The notes: generated from the letters alone by a model not told the origin. 64,000 nucleotides of DNA from Streptomyces antibioticus (GCF_001514065.1 NZ_KQ948427.1:62001-126000); one strand, 5' to 3'. Shown: positions 44,491-53,502, numbered from the stretch's first letter. Translations and numbers: made by a program.

Positions 44491-46254
44491 TCAGGGGGTC
44501 AGAATGCCCGGCAGGGCCAGCGCCCCGAGCAGTCCGGCGCCGACCAGCAGCCAGGCCACGTAGTCCCCGATGTGCCCGGACTGGAGCCGGCGCAGCGGCA
44601 GCGCCCAGCCCGGGGCGGCGAGCAGCTTCGGGCGGGTGACCGCCACCGCGGCGAGGCCCGTGGCCAGCAGCGTGGAGGTGATCCCCAGCAGGACACCGAG
44701 CGGCGTCCAGTGCACCGGGGCCACCACGACCCCGCCGGACCCGGCTTCGTTCACGGCGTGGGCGACCACGTCGCCGAAGCCGGGTGCCACGCCGACCGTG
44801 AGTGACCCGGCGAGCAGCAGGGCCGGGACCGCCGTCATCGTGCCGGGGACCCGGCGCAGCCGTTGCCCGGTCTCGGGCTCCTCGCCGGAGCCGGTCGTCT
44901 CGTAGCCGCCCTCGTCGGACGGCCTGGGCCCGAGCCCGAGGAACACGCGGGCGGCGACGCGCAGTACGGCACCGGCCGTGACGGCGCTGACGGCGACGTA
45001 GAGCACGGTGAGGGGCCCGCCCGCGGCCTCCTCGGTGAGGGCCTTGCCGAGCGCCGTGCCGAAGGGCGGCAGCCCGGCGAGTCCGAGGGCGCCCAGGGTG
45101 AACAGCACGGCGACACCGCGCAGTTGCCGTGCCTTGCCGTGCAGGGCGTGTTCGTCGACGCTGCCGTAGCGGTCGAGGAGGATGCCGGTGCAGGCGAACA
45201 GCGCGGCCTTCACCCCGGCGTGGCCGAGGAGGTACAGGGCGACGCCGTCGTCGGCCTCGGGCTCGAGGAGGCCGATGCCGATGAGGAACAGGCCGGTGTG
45301 GGCGACGGTCGAGTAGGCGAGCAGGCGTTTGATGTGGCGCTGGTACCAGCACATGACGGCGCCGACCGCGGCGGTCAGCACGCCGAGCACGACGAGCAGC
45401 CGGTGCAGGTCGGCGGCCGGGACGCCGCCGGGCCCGGAGAACACGGTGGTGTAGACCCGCCACACGCCGTAGGTGCCGAGTTCGACCATCACGCCGGACA
45501 GCACCATGCACACCGGGGTGGGCGCGACGGCGTGCGCGTCGGGCAGCCAGAAGTGGAAGGGGACGGCGGCGGCCTTCACCAGCAGCGCGGTGAGGACGAG
45601 GACGAAGGCGCCGAGAACGAGCGCGTCGGGCGGGCCGTGCGCGTCGAGGCCCCGCCCGATCTGGGTCAGCGCCAGCTCGCCGGTGCGGGCGTACAGCAGC
45701 CCGATGCCCATCAGCAGGGCGTACCCGCCCAGCGAGGTGATGACGGCGAAGGTGAGGGCGCCCTGCACCGCTTTGGCCTCCTCCACGCGGTGGCCGGTGA
45801 GGGCGTAGGCGCACACGCTCATCAGCTCGAACCACACGAAGGCGTTGAACAGGTCGCCCGCGAGCGCGAAGCCGCACATGCCGGCCTGGAAGAGCAGCAT
45901 CAGCGCGGGGAAGGAGCCCGCGTGCCGGCGCGGCGGTTCGTCGAAGTAGTGCCAGGAGTAAGTGAGCGCCGCGAGGGTCAGCAGCGAGGCGAGCGCGGCC
46001 ATGCCGAGGCCGGGTCCGTCGCCGACGAGGACGATGCCGACGCTCTCGCCGTTCACGGGCACCCAGCCGCCGGCCCACTCGACCATGGGCGGCGAGGAGT
46101 CGAGCAGCAGCACGATCGCGAGGGCGGCCGTGCCCGCCGACGCCGCACAGCCGGTGGACTCGGCGACGACACGGGGCAGTCGGCGGCCCCCGGCGACCAG
46201 CAGCGCGGCCCCGAGCAGGGGGACGGCGACGAGGAGCGGCAGCAGGTCGTTCAT
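44491..46254 (-). CDS. mrpD: Cation/H+ antiporter subunit D (NuoM/MrpD-like)
   Basis: 587 residues with about fourteen membrane helices. It is the only proton-pumping NuoL/M/N-type subunit in the operon: [20 protein letters not shown] (Glu-containing helix), [20 protein letters not shown] and [15 protein letters not shown] are the key antiporter motifs. Coupled by overlap to the C subunit (its ATG and the C stop share bases). Last gene of the operon. Confidence 0.9.
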   Translation of the reverse strand: MNDLLPLLVAVPLLGAALLVAGGRRLPRVVAESTGCAASAGTAALAIVLLLDSSPPMVEWAGGWVPVNGESVGIVLVGDGPGLGMAALASLLTLAALTYSWHYFDEPPRRHAGSFPALMLLFQAGMCGFALAGDLFNAFVWFELMSVCAYALTGHRVEEAKAVQGALTFAVITSLGGYALLMGIGLLYARTGELALTQIGRGLDAHGPPDALVLGAFVLVLTALLVKAAAVPFHFWLPDAHAVAPTPVCMVLSGVMVELGTYGVWRVYTTVFSGPGGVPAADLHRLLVVLGVLTAAVGAVMCWYQRHIKRLLAYSTVAHTGLFLIGIGLLEPEADDGVALYLLGHAGVKAALFACTGILLDRYGSVDEHALHGKARQLRGVAVLFTLGALGLAGLPPFGTALGKALTEEAAGGPLTVLYVAVSAVTAGAVLRVAARVFLGLGPRPSDEGGYETTGSGEEPETGQRLRRVPGTMTAVPALLLAGSLTVGVAPGFGDVVAHAVNEAGSGGVVVAPVHWTPLGVLLGITSTLLATGLAAVAVTRPKLLAAPGWALPLRRLQSGHIGDYVAWLLVGAGLLGALALPGILTP

Positions 46255-46601
46255 CAGCCGCGCAGCTCCGAGAGTGCGTCGGGGTCGACCGTGCCGTGCC
46301 GCTTGGAGACCTGTACGACGAGGGCGAGCAGCAGCGCGGTGACGGTGGCGCCGACCACGACGTCGGTCAGGGTCAGCGCCTGGACGACCGGGTCGACGAC
46401 CGGCCGGGAGCCGGGCTGCACATCGGAGAAGACCGGTGCGGTCGCGTGGTCGCGGTAGCCGACGGCCAGCAGCAGGACGTAGGTGGCGGACTGGCACACG
46501 GCCAGACAGCCGACGGCGTGGATCAGATTGCGGCTGGTGGCGAGGCCGTAGCAGCCGGCCAGGAAGATCCACGCGGCGACGAGGTACGGCAGGACGCCCA
46601 T
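46254..46601 (-). CDS. mrpC: Antiporter subunit C (NuoK/MrpC-like)
   Basis: 115 residues with three membrane helices: [20 protein letters not shown], then [20 protein letters not shown] and [21 protein letters not shown], the last being the strong MrpC/NuoK signature. ATG 46601 overlaps the stop of the B subunit (ATGA). Confidence 0.9.
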   Translation of the reverse strand: MGVLPYLVAAWIFLAGCYGLATSRNLIHAVGCLAVCQSATYVLLLAVGYRDHATAPVFSDVQPGSRPVVDPVVQALTLTDVVVGATVTALLLALVVQVSKRHGTVDPDALSELRG

Positions 46602-47335
46602 CACTTCCCCTCCTCGATCTCGACGGCCTGGTCCAGGAAGCGGGCGAGCAGCACCACGACCGCGCAGGCGACCTCCATGCCGACGGCGGCGTTCAGCAGC
46701 GGGACGGTGCCGCCGGAGGAGAGCGTGTTGAACGTGCCGTACGGCAGCAGCGTGTTGGCGAGGAAGGCGGTGCCGCCGATCAGGCCCGCGATGCCGGTGA
46801 CGAGGTAGGCGGAGACGGCGAGCGCGTCGCCGACCTCGTAGAGGCCGACCGGGCGGATGCGCTCCAGGGCGCGGTAGTCGGCGCCCAGGTAGAGCAGGTG
46901 CAGGGAGGTCGCGGCGACGACGCCGCCCTGGAAGCCGCCGCCGGGGCTGAGCTGGCCGTGGGCGATGACGTAGAGGCCGGTGAGCAGGGCGACGGGGAGC
47001 ACGGCGAGGGCGTAGCGGCGGACCGGGAGGGCCACGGGCTCGGGTTCGGGGCGGGCGCGGTGTTCGTCGCGCGTCTGGCGCAGCAGGACCACACACCCGA
47101 GGACGGCCGCGAACAGGATGCTGATCTCGCCGAGGGTGTCGAAGGCCCGCTGGTCGAAGTTGATGGAGGCGATGGTGTTGGCGGTGTGCCGGGCGAGGGA
47201 CTCGCGCACGGCCCGGTCACCGTAGGGGTGCCGGGTGCCGCCGAAGGCCGGCAGGTCGAGGCAGGCGGCCACGAGCAGCGCGGCGAGAGCGCCGCCGCCG
47301 ACGGCCACGAGCCACAGCCGGGCACGCCGGCTCAC
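46601..47335 (-). CDS. mrpB: Antiporter subunit B with MrpA C-terminal-like domain
   Basis: 244 residues. N-terminal helix and an external loop including [26 protein letters not shown] (as at the C-terminus of MrpA or MbhE), then the MnhB domain: [20 protein letters not shown] is the family signature. GTG 47335 overlaps the stop of the gene before it (GTGA). Part of a membrane cation/proton antiporter. Confidence 0.9.
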   Translation of the reverse strand: MSRRARLWLVAVGGGALAALLVAACLDLPAFGGTRHPYGDRAVRESLARHTANTIASINFDQRAFDTLGEISILFAAVLGCVVLLRQTRDEHRARPEPEPVALPVRRYALAVLPVALLTGLYVIAHGQLSPGGGFQGGVVAATSLHLLYLGADYRALERIRPVGLYEVGDALAVSAYLVTGIAGLIGGTAFLANTLLPYGTFNTLSSGGTVPLLNAAVGMEVACAVVVLLARFLDQAVEIEEGK

Positions 47336-47592
47336 TCCTGGCGCCCCTTGTCCTGGGCGCGCCGTCTGACCTTGCGGACCGTCAGCAGCAGCAACAGCGG
47401 GGTGAGCGCGGAGCCCACGGCGAGCTGCGACAGGCCCACGTCCGGCGCTTGCAGCACCGTGAACAGCACGGCGAGGACGACGCCGAGGACGGACAGCACG
47501 AGCGCCTGGCGCTCCGGGTCGCGGACCGCGACGGCCGTGGTGGCGGTGGCGCCGACCAGCAGGAGGACGACGACGATCACGGCGTCAGCCAC
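47332..47592 (-). CDS. MbhD-like (DUF4040) antiporter subunit
   Basis: 86 residues, three helices. LVLSVLGVVLAVLFTVLQAPDVGLSQLAVGSALTP has the QAPDVALTE-type motif of the MbhD/MrpA C-terminal segment. In classical Mrp systems this is part of subunit A; here it stands alone, as in Mbh-type complexes. Overlaps both neighbours. Confidence 0.85.
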   Translation of the reverse strand: MADAVIVVVLLLVGATATTAVAVRDPERQALVLSVLGVVLAVLFTVLQAPDVGLSQLAVGSALTPLLLLLTVRKVRRRAQDKGRQE

Positions 47593-48037
47593 GGCCGGCC
47601 CCGGGGAATCCGCCGGACAGCGCGCGGGAGGCGAGGACGTTGCCGCCGATCAGCAACGCCCCGATCACGAGGAGTTTCACCATTTCCGGGCTCGGCCCGG
47701 TGGCCGCGCACACGGCCCCGACGACCACGGCGCCGAACCCGGCGACGACCCAGGTCACGCCCCAGGCGCGGGGCGGGTCGTCGGCCAGGTCGTCGGCGAG
47801 CAGCCGGGCGAAGACGAGGGTGCCGACGGGGCCGAGCAGCGCGAGCACCAGGGCGAGATCGACGTACGACGGCCGGGCGTACCCCTGGGACAGCAGCAGG
47901 AGGGCTGGGCAGGCCAGCGCGGTCGACATGTTCTGGGCCACCACCCGGCGGCGCAGCGGACCGGTGGCGACTCCCCACAGGGCGGTGCCCAGGCCCGTGC
48001 CGAGCGCGACGGTCGCGGCGAGGATCCAGCCGTTCAC
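47585..48037 (-). CDS. Fused MrpF-MrpG-like antiporter subunit
   Basis: 150 residues. Residues 1-85 resemble MrpF (GPLRRRVVAQNMSTALACPA, YVDLALVLALLGPVGTLVFARLL). Residues about 90-145 resemble the last helices of MrpG (MVKLLVIGALLIGGNVLASRAL). The LPDVYTRLHAATK-like loop of MrpG is absent. GTG start overlaps the preceding stop. Confidence 0.7.
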   Translation of the reverse strand: MNGWILAATVALGTGLGTALWGVATGPLRRRVVAQNMSTALACPALLLLSQGYARPSYVDLALVLALLGPVGTLVFARLLADDLADDPPRAWGVTWVVAGFGAVVVGAVCAATGPSPEMVKLLVIGALLIGGNVLASRALSGGFPGAGRG

Positions 48038-48216
48038 CGGGCACTCACCACCCGCCGGGCGGCGGTGGCCGCGAGCGCCGCCACACCCGCGACGCTCGCG
48101 CCGACCACGCGTTCCAGGGTGTCGACCGTGCTGATGAGGACCAGCCACAGCGCGGCGAGCGCACACCACCAGGCCAGGGCCTCGGCCGCGAGGAGGAGCG
48201 TCGTACGCCGGTTCAT
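48034..48216 (-). CDS. Short MrpE-like membrane protein, first gene of the antiporter operon
   Basis: 60 residues, two membrane helices (WWCALAALWLVLISTV and GASVAGVAALAATAA). Classical MrpE has about 160 residues, so this is either a strongly reduced version or an unrelated accessory protein. ATG 48216 has GAGGAGG. Position before the F/G-like gene is what suggests subunit E. Confidence 0.55.
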   Translation of the reverse strand: MNRRTTLLLAAEALAWWCALAALWLVLISTVDTLERVVGASVAGVAALAATAARRVVSAR

Positions 48217-48435
48217 GCGCCACCTCCTCGGGACCTGCCGGCACGGCTTGCGCGTCATCCAAACACCGTCCCGGCGACGGGTGGCGGCGGCGCGCGCGGG
48301 TCTCAGCCCGGAGTGCCCCGCCCGTACGAAGGGAAACCGCGGGGCCCCGCGACCGGACCCGGGCGGCGCCGCATTCTCGGCGGGTTCGGGGGTAATCGCC
48401 TTACGACGCAGGGAAGTTGAAGACTGGAGGATCGC

Positions 48436-48984
48436 ATGGCCCGAGCAGCGCTACGTCCGCGTTCCGCGTTCCGCCTGCGCACCACCAGGTCCGACAAGCC
48501 CGACAAGCCCGAACCCGAGCCGGCGGCCAAACCGCGGCGCAGCCCTCTCGCGGTCGTCCGCCGCGCGGTGGCGATGGTGGCCGCGTTCGCCTTCATGGTC
48601 GCGTTCGCGGTGGTGCTGGCCCGGCTGACCCTGGAGCCGTCGCCCGCGTCGGAGGCACTGACCCATACCAATCTGCACCCGGGCCGCTCCCTGCGGGCCT
48701 ATCTCGACCAGCCCGAACTGCGGGACGCCGTCAAGCAGATCGGCGGCAACATCCTGCTGGGGGTCCCGTTCGGCGTCCTGGTGCCGATCCTCGCGCCGCG
48801 GACCCGCGGGGTGCTGCGGGTGCTCCTGCTGACGGCCATCGTGATGCTGCTGGTGGAGTTCGCGCAGGGCGCGCTGATCACGGGGCGGGCCTTCGACATC
48901 GACGACGTCATCCTGAACACCACGGGGGCGCTGATCGGCTACCTGCTGCTGGGGCGCCGGCTGAGCCGGGCGGTGCACCGCTGA
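48436..48984 (+). CDS. VanZ family membrane protein
   Basis: 182 residues. A long basic N-terminus, one helix (about 45-65), then the VanZ core: IGGNILLGVPFGVLVPIL, VMLLVEFAQGAL and FDIDDVILNTTGALIGYLL, the family signature. VanZ gives low-level teicoplanin resistance in some bacteria; in streptomycetes the role is unknown. GGAGG before the ATG. Ends 3 bp from the convergent TauE gene. Confidence 0.88.
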   Translation: MARAALRPRSAFRLRTTRSDKPDKPEPEPAAKPRRSPLAVVRRAVAMVAAFAFMVAFAVVLARLTLEPSPASEALTHTNLHPGRSLRAYLDQPELRDAVKQIGGNILLGVPFGVLVPILAPRTRGVLRVLLLTAIVMLLVEFAQGALITGRAFDIDDVILNTTGALIGYLLLGRRLSRAVHR

Positions 48985-48987
48985 GGG

Positions 48988-49761
48988 TCAGCGCGTCGAC
49001 AGCTGGACGACGGCCACGGTGCCGACCACCACGATGAGGGTGCGCAGGACCGCCGGACGCAACCGGCGGCCTGCCGCGGCCCCGAGCTGCCCGCCGGCGG
49101 CGGACCCGACCGCGAGCAGCGCGACGGCCGTCCAGTCGAAGTCGGCGGCGAAGAGGAAGAAGAGCGCGGCTACGGTGTTCACCAGGGCGACGAGGACGTT
49201 CTTGACGGCGTTGAGGCGTTGCAGACCGTCGTCGAGGCGCAGGCCCATCAGGGAGACGTAGATGATCCCCTGGGCGGCGGAGAAGTAGCCGCCGTAGACG
49301 CTCGCCAGGGTCAGCCCGACGAACAGCGGCGGGCCGCCGTCGGCCCGCACGGCGCTCCGGCCGGTGCCGCCGCGGCGCTCGCGGAGCCGTCGGCCGATGA
49401 GCGGCTGGAGGGCGACCAGCACGAGCGCGAGGCCCACCAGCACCGGCACGATCGTCTCGAACGCCGCGGCCGGCAGGACCAGCAACAGGGTGGCGCCCGT
49501 GAGACCGCCGAGCACGGCGCCGGCGCTCCACTTGAGCACCCGGCCGCGCTGTCCCACGAGTTCCTTGCGGTACCCGATGGCGGCGCTGATCGAGCCGGGG
49601 ACCAGGCCGAGCGCGTTGGAGACGGCGGCGGTCACCGGGGGCAGGCCGGTCGCGAGCAGCACCGGGAAGCTGATGAGCGTGCCCGACCCGACGGCGGCGT
49701 TGACCGCACCGGCGCCGACGCCCGCGGCGAGGACGGCGAGTATCTCTCCGAGGCCTTCCAT
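48988..49761 (-). CDS. TauE/SafE family permease
   Basis: 257 residues with about eight membrane helices. GAVNAAVGSGTLISFPVLLATGLPPVTAAVSNALG is the first TauE repeat; VYGGYFSAAQGIIYVSLMG starts the second. The family exports sulfite, sulfoacetate or related anions; the direction and substrate here are not evident. Confidence 0.9.
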   Translation of the reverse strand: MEGLGEILAVLAAGVGAGAVNAAVGSGTLISFPVLLATGLPPVTAAVSNALGLVPGSISAAIGYRKELVGQRGRVLKWSAGAVLGGLTGATLLLVLPAAAFETIVPVLVGLALVLVALQPLIGRRLRERRGGTGRSAVRADGGPPLFVGLTLASVYGGYFSAAQGIIYVSLMGLRLDDGLQRLNAVKNVLVALVNTVAALFFLFAADFDWTAVALLAVGSAAGGQLGAAAGRRLRPAVLRTLIVVVGTVAVVQLSTR

Positions 49762-49810
49762 GGGGCGATCTTAGGAACCGGAGGCTTCGGCGTCGGCCGA
49801 AGTGTCAACT

Positions 49811-49858
49811 GCTGGTCTGTACCAAGGTATTGACGGGCCCTTATCTCACTTCTTAAAT
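49811..49858 (+). promoter_or_regulatory. Promoter of the GH16 gene with a DasR-like dyad
   Basis: TTGACG (49830-49835) and TTAAAT (49853-49858) are separated by 17 bp, a good housekeeping promoter. GCTGGTCTGTACCAAG at 49811-49826 matches the remembered DasR consensus ACTGGTCTAGACCAGT at 11 of 16 positions, so GlcNAc-linked or similar control is possible. Confidence 0.55.
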
Positions 49859-49901
49859 CAAGAGGCGACGCCTTCAACCCCCACCTCAGGAAGGGAGAGC
49901 C

Positions 49902-51134
49902 GTGACAGCCCCACGCCTGCTCCGGAAGTGCCTGTTCGCCGCTCTGTCCGCCGTCCTCGTGGCCACCGCCGCCACCGGCTCCGCGCAGGCGCAGCAGCCT
50001 GCCGACGCCATCGCCGCGGCGGTGAGCTTCTCCGACACCTTCGACGGCCCCGCCGGCGCCTCCGTCGACACCTCGAAGTGGCAGATCGAGACCGGCGACA
50101 ACGTCAACAACCACGAACGGCAGTACTACACGGCGGGCAACCGGAACGCCGCCCTCGACGGCCAGGGCCATCTGGTCATCACGGCCCGCCGCGAGAACCC
50201 CGCCAACTACCAGTGCTGGTACGGCACCTGCCAGTACACCTCGGCCCGGCTGAACACCTCGGGGAAGTTCACCGCGCAGTACGGGCACGTCGAGGCGCGC
50301 ATGAAGATCCCGCGCGGGCAGGGCATGTGGCCGGCGTTCTGGATGCTCGGCACCCCGGTCAACTGGCCGGACTCCGGCGAGATCGACGTCATGGAGAACG
50401 TCGGCTTCGAGCCCTCCACCGTGCACGGCACGATCCACGGCCCCGGCTACTCGGGTTCCGGCGGCATCGGCGCGGCCTACAGCCTCCCGGGCGGGCAGGC
50501 CTTCGCGGACGCCTTCCACACCTTCGCCGTCGACTGGGCACCGGACTCGATCACCTGGTCCGTCGACGGCACCGTCTATCAGCGGCGCACCCCGGCCGAC
50601 CTGGGCGGCCGCACCTGGGTGTTCAACAAGCCGTTCTTCCTGATCCTGAACCTCGCGGTCGGCGGCTACTGGCCCGGCGACCCCGACGGCTCCACCGCCT
50701 TCCCGCAGCAGCTGGTGGTGGACCACGTCTCGGTGACCACCGGCGACACCGCCACCGGCGCCGCGATCAAGGGCCTCGCCGGCAAGTGCGTCGACGTCGC
50801 CGGCGCGAATCCCGCGAACGGCACCCCCGTACAGCTCTACGACTGCAACGGCACCGCCGCCCAGCAGTGGACGGCCGGCGCCGACGGCACGCTCCGCGCG
50901 CTCGGCAAGTGCCTCGACGTGACGGGCGGCGCCACCGCGGACGGGACCGCCGTGCAGCTCTACGACTGCAACGGCACCGCCGCCCAGCGCTGGACGGTCA
51001 CCGCCGCGCACGACATCGTCAACCCGCAGGCCGACAAGTGCCTGGACGTGACCGGCAACAGCTCGGCCAACGGCACCCGGCTGCAGATCTGGACCTGCAC
51101 GGGCGGCGCCAACCAGAAATGGACGGTCGGCTGA
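49902..51134 (+). CDS. Secreted GH16 beta-glucanase with ricin-type lectin domain
   Basis: 410 residues. Sec signal peptide (about 1-30, cleavage after AQA). GH16 catalytic domain about 40-280 with the EIDVME active-site motif (160-165), both Glu being catalytic. Laminarinase-type W residues (GMWPAFWMLG) are present. The C-terminal CBM13/ricin domain (about 288-409) has three QxW repeats (QQW 321, QRW 362, QKW 405). It probably degrades beta-1,3-glucans of fungi or plants outside the cell. GTG start with AGGAAGGGAG. Confidence 0.92.
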   Translation: MTAPRLLRKCLFAALSAVLVATAATGSAQAQQPADAIAAAVSFSDTFDGPAGASVDTSKWQIETGDNVNNHERQYYTAGNRNAALDGQGHLVITARRENPANYQCWYGTCQYTSARLNTSGKFTAQYGHVEARMKIPRGQGMWPAFWMLGTPVNWPDSGEIDVMENVGFEPSTVHGTIHGPGYSGSGGIGAAYSLPGGQAFADAFHTFAVDWAPDSITWSVDGTVYQRRTPADLGGRTWVFNKPFFLILNLAVGGYWPGDPDGSTAFPQQLVVDHVSVTTGDTATGAAIKGLAGKCVDVAGANPANGTPVQLYDCNGTAAQQWTAGADGTLRALGKCLDVTGGATADGTAVQLYDCNGTAAQRWTVTAAHDIVNPQADKCLDVTGNSSANGTRLQIWTCTGGANQKWTVG

Positions 51135-51154
51135 CCGGCCGGCCGCCGGTCAGG
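51132..51154. terminator. Hairpin at the GH16 stop codon
   Basis: CTGACCGGC and GCCGGTCAG (9 bp) around loop CGGCC overlap the GH16 stop and the end of the convergent small gene. No T tail; a GC-rich terminator is likely. Confidence 0.55.
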
Positions 51155-51392
51155 GCTGGTGCCGGGTCCAGGTGAACTTGTCGCCGCCCACCCAGCGGAC
51201 CACGTCCGGGTCGTCCAGGTCGTGGACCGTGATGCCGAACGCGGCGGCGGCTTCCAGGACGTCGATGACGGTCTTCGCCTCACCGACCACTTCTCCATCG
51301 ATCTCCACGATGCGGAACGGCGGCGTACCGGGCTGCACCCCGAGCACCAGGATCCGCGGGTGGGAGATGTGCGGACTCGCGACTTCGGTCAT
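51150..51392 (-). CDS. Small conserved hypothetical protein
   Basis: 80 residues: ILVLGVQPGTPPFRIVEIDGEVVGEAKTVIDVLE suggests an alpha/beta fold, followed by HDLDDPDVVRWVGGDKFTW. I cannot name the family. An ATG at 51413 would add seven residues; neither start has a clear ribosome site, so the transcript may be leaderless. Divergent from the PHP gene. Confidence 0.65.
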   Translation of the reverse strand: MTEVASPHISHPRILVLGVQPGTPPFRIVEIDGEVVGEAKTVIDVLEAAAAFGITVHDLDDPDVVRWVGGDKFTWTRHQP

Positions 51393-51457
51393 GCAATAGA
51401 GCGTAGAACGCATTCCGGACAGGGGAACCCTGAAGGGGACGCCGCGGAGGTGGTGGC

Positions 51458-52498
51458 ATGGAGCCGGTGCAGGCGCTCGACCGGATCGCCTTCCTGCTGG
51501 AACGCTCCCTCGCGCCCACCTACCGGGTGCGCGCCTTCCGTACAGCCGCCCGGGTGCTGGCCGGCCTGCCGGAGGCGGAGCTGCGCGAGCGGGCGGCCGC
51601 CGGGACACTGGAAGCGCTGAAAGGCGTCGGTCCGAAAACCGCGCAGGTGGCGGTCGAGGCGCTGGCCGGGCGGGTGCCGGGCTACCTGGAGAAGCTGGAG
51701 GCCGAGGCGGCGAAACGGCCTGCCGTCCAGGGCGGCGAGAAGCTGCGGGCCCTGCTGCGCGGCGACTGCCATCTGCACTCCGACTGGTCGGACGGGGGCA
51801 GCCCGATCGAGGAGATGGGCCGGACGGCGGCGGAACTGGGCCACGAGTGGGCCGTGCTCACCGACCACTCCCCGCGCCTGACCGTGGCCCGTGGCCTCTC
51901 CCCCGAGCGGCTGCGCGAGCAGCTGGACGTGGTGGCGGGGCTGAACGCGACCTGGGCCCCGTTCCGGCTGCTCACCGGCATCGAGTGCGACATCCTCGAC
52001 GACGGCTCGCTCGACCAGGAGGAGGAACTGCTGGAGCGGCTGGACGTCGTGGTCGTCTCCGTGCACTCCAAGCTGCGGATGGACGCCCGCTCGATGACCC
52101 GCCGCATGGTGGCCGCCGTACGCAATCCGCACGCGGACGTCCTCGGGCACTGCACCGGACGGCTGGTCACCGGGCGCGGGCGGCCGGAGTCGGAGTTCGA
52201 CGCGGACGAGGTGTTCGCCGCGTGCGCGGAGTCCGGCACGGCCGTGGAGATCAACAGCCGCCCCGAGCGGCTCGACCCGCCCCGCCGGCTGCTGCGCCGG
52301 GCCGTGGCCGCGGGCACGCTCTTCTCGATCGACACCGACGCGCACGCGCCCGGGCAGCTCGACTGGCAGATCCTCGGCTGCGCCCGCGCCGAGGAGTGCG
52401 AGGTGCCCGCCGAGCGGGTGATCACCACATGGTCCCTGGAGGAGCTGCTCACCTGGACCCGGGAGCGCCGGACGCCGCCCCGAGTGATCCGCTCGTGA
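51458..52498 (+). CDS. PHP-domain hydrolase with helix-hairpin-helix (PolX C-terminal-like)
   Basis: 346 residues. Residues 1-75 form a helix-hairpin-helix module of the Pol beta/PolX type (LEALKGVGPKTAQVAVEAL). The PHP domain (about 105-340) has CHLHSDWSDGG, LTDHSPRL, VSVHSK, LGHCTGR and DTDAHAPGQLDW metal ligands. The nucleotidyltransferase part of PolX is absent. Probable phosphoesterase, perhaps in DNA repair. Ribosome site GCGGAGGTGG. Confidence 0.87.
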   Translation: MEPVQALDRIAFLLERSLAPTYRVRAFRTAARVLAGLPEAELRERAAAGTLEALKGVGPKTAQVAVEALAGRVPGYLEKLEAEAAKRPAVQGGEKLRALLRGDCHLHSDWSDGGSPIEEMGRTAAELGHEWAVLTDHSPRLTVARGLSPERLREQLDVVAGLNATWAPFRLLTGIECDILDDGSLDQEEELLERLDVVVVSVHSKLRMDARSMTRRMVAAVRNPHADVLGHCTGRLVTGRGRPESEFDADEVFAACAESGTAVEINSRPERLDPPRRLLRRAVAAGTLFSIDTDAHAPGQLDWQILGCARAEECEVPAERVITTWSLEELLTWTRERRTPPRVIRS

Positions 52499-52538
52499 AG
52501 TGGTACCCGTGCGGTGAAGCGAGGGAAGGACGGGGCGC

Positions 52539-53213
52539 ATGGAACGGGCGGCCGTGTTCGACGTCGACGGCACACTCGTCGACACCAACCATCTGCATGT
52601 GACCACCTGGTGGGAGGCCTTCCGCCAGGCGGGGCACCACGTGCCGATGCACGCCGTGCACCGCGCGGTGGGGCTCGGCTCCGAGGATCTGATCGCGCAT
52701 CTGCTCGGCGACGACCGCGACAAGGACCAGGACGAGCAGCTCAGCGCCGCACACAAGGCCCTCTACGGGCAGTACTTCGACCGGCTGCCCCCGCTGCGGG
52801 ACGCCGGACGGCTGCTGCGGCGCCTGGACCACGAGGGCTGGGCCGTGGTGCTCGCGACCTCGGCGGGCGGCGCCGAGCTGTCCGCGCTGCGCCGGGCGAT
52901 CGGCGCGGACGACGCGATCAGGGCGACCGCGAGCGCCGACGACGTCACGGAGGGCAAGCCCGCCCCGGAGCCCGTCGAGCACGCCCTGGAACTGGCGGGC
53001 GTCCCCGCCGAGCGGGCCGTCTTCCTCGGCGACACGGTCTGGGACATGCAGGCGGGCAGCCGGGCCGGGGTGCGTTGCGTGGGCGTCCTGTGCGGCGGCA
53101 TCCCGCGCGCCGCCCTCGTCGGGGCGGGCGCGGAGGCGGTCTACGACGACCCCGCCGACCTGCTCTCCTCGCTCGCGGACAGCCCGTTCGCCTGGCTTCC
53201 GTTCGGCCAGTGA
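52539..53213 (+). CDS. HAD family phosphatase
   Basis: 224 residues. Motif I FDVDGTLVDTNHLHVTTWW (nucleophile Asp), motif II LATSAGG, motif III Lys in EGKPAPEP, motif IV FLGDTVWDM. C1-type cap domain about 18-85, as in phosphoglycolate or beta-phosphoglucomutase-like enzymes. Substrate unknown. It follows the PHP gene by 40 bp on the same strand. Confidence 0.9.
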   Translation: MERAAVFDVDGTLVDTNHLHVTTWWEAFRQAGHHVPMHAVHRAVGLGSEDLIAHLLGDDRDKDQDEQLSAAHKALYGQYFDRLPPLRDAGRLLRRLDHEGWAVVLATSAGGAELSALRRAIGADDAIRATASADDVTEGKPAPEPVEHALELAGVPAERAVFLGDTVWDMQAGSRAGVRCVGVLCGGIPRAALVGAGAEAVYDDPADLLSSLADSPFAWLPFGQ

Positions 53214-53260
53214 CGTACCTCACGCCATAACGCGACAGTCCGGGGAACACCCAGGGGTGG

Positions 53261-53289
53261 TTGCCCGTTGAACGACACGTGGGTACGGA
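53261..53289 (+). promoter_or_regulatory. Promoter of the candidate ncRNA
   Basis: TTGCCC (53261-53266), a 17-bp spacer, then TACGGA (53284-53289). It sits in the noncoding gap after the HAD gene and predicts a transcription start near 53296. Confidence 0.6.
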
Positions 53290-53295
53290 TGGGAC

Positions 53296-53441
53296 AGTGT
53301 CCCCGGGCCTCACCTTTTGCCCACAGGGACGATCGTTCGGCTGAAGCCCTGTGGAGCCTTTCGCCGAGAGGCGACCGCCGTCCGTGCCCACCACAGACCG
53401 CCCCGACCGTGATTCCCCCGTCCGGTCGGGGCTTTCTCTTG
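53296..53441 (+). ncRNA. Candidate structured small RNA, about 145 nt
   Basis: No ORF of note. Three hairpins in order: CCACAGGG (53321-53328) with CCCTGTGG (53347-53354); TCGCC-GAGA-GGCGA (53361-53374); and a terminator, GCCCCGACCG (53400-53409) with CGGTCGGGGC (53423-53432), followed by TTTCTCTTG. A promoter with 17-bp spacing lies just upstream. Promoter, structure and terminator together support an independent RNA. It does not match any riboswitch I can recall; it could also be a 5' leader for the SDR gene, but the terminator and the separate SDR promoter argue against that. Confidence 0.6.
53400..53440 (+). terminator. Rho-independent terminator of the candidate ncRNA
   Basis: 10-bp stem with a 13-nt loop containing CCCCCGTC, then TTTCTCTTG. 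The loop and tail resemble the terminator at 14510-14540. Confidence 0.8.
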
Positions 53442-53464
53442 TCCGGTTCACCTGCGGCCCGCAC

Positions 53465-53495
53465 TTGACTTCGAGCGCACTCCAATTCGTAGCGT
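53465..53495 (+). promoter_or_regulatory. MerR-type promoter with 19-bp spacer for the SDR gene
   Basis: TTGACT (53465-53470) and TAGCGT (53490-53495) are 19 bp apart. The spacer holds the dyad TTCGAG-CGCA-CTCCAA (53470-53485). Over-long spacers with a central dyad are the hallmark of promoters activated by MerR-family regulators. The -10 is 7 bp before the ATG, so the mRNA should be leaderless. Confidence 0.7.
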
Positions 53496-53502
53496 TCCGG
53501 GC

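Noticed and set aside
44863-46458. Plus-strand ORF opposite mrpD
   Set aside because: Hydrophilic Glu/Gly/Val-rich product typical of antisense to a membrane protein gene.
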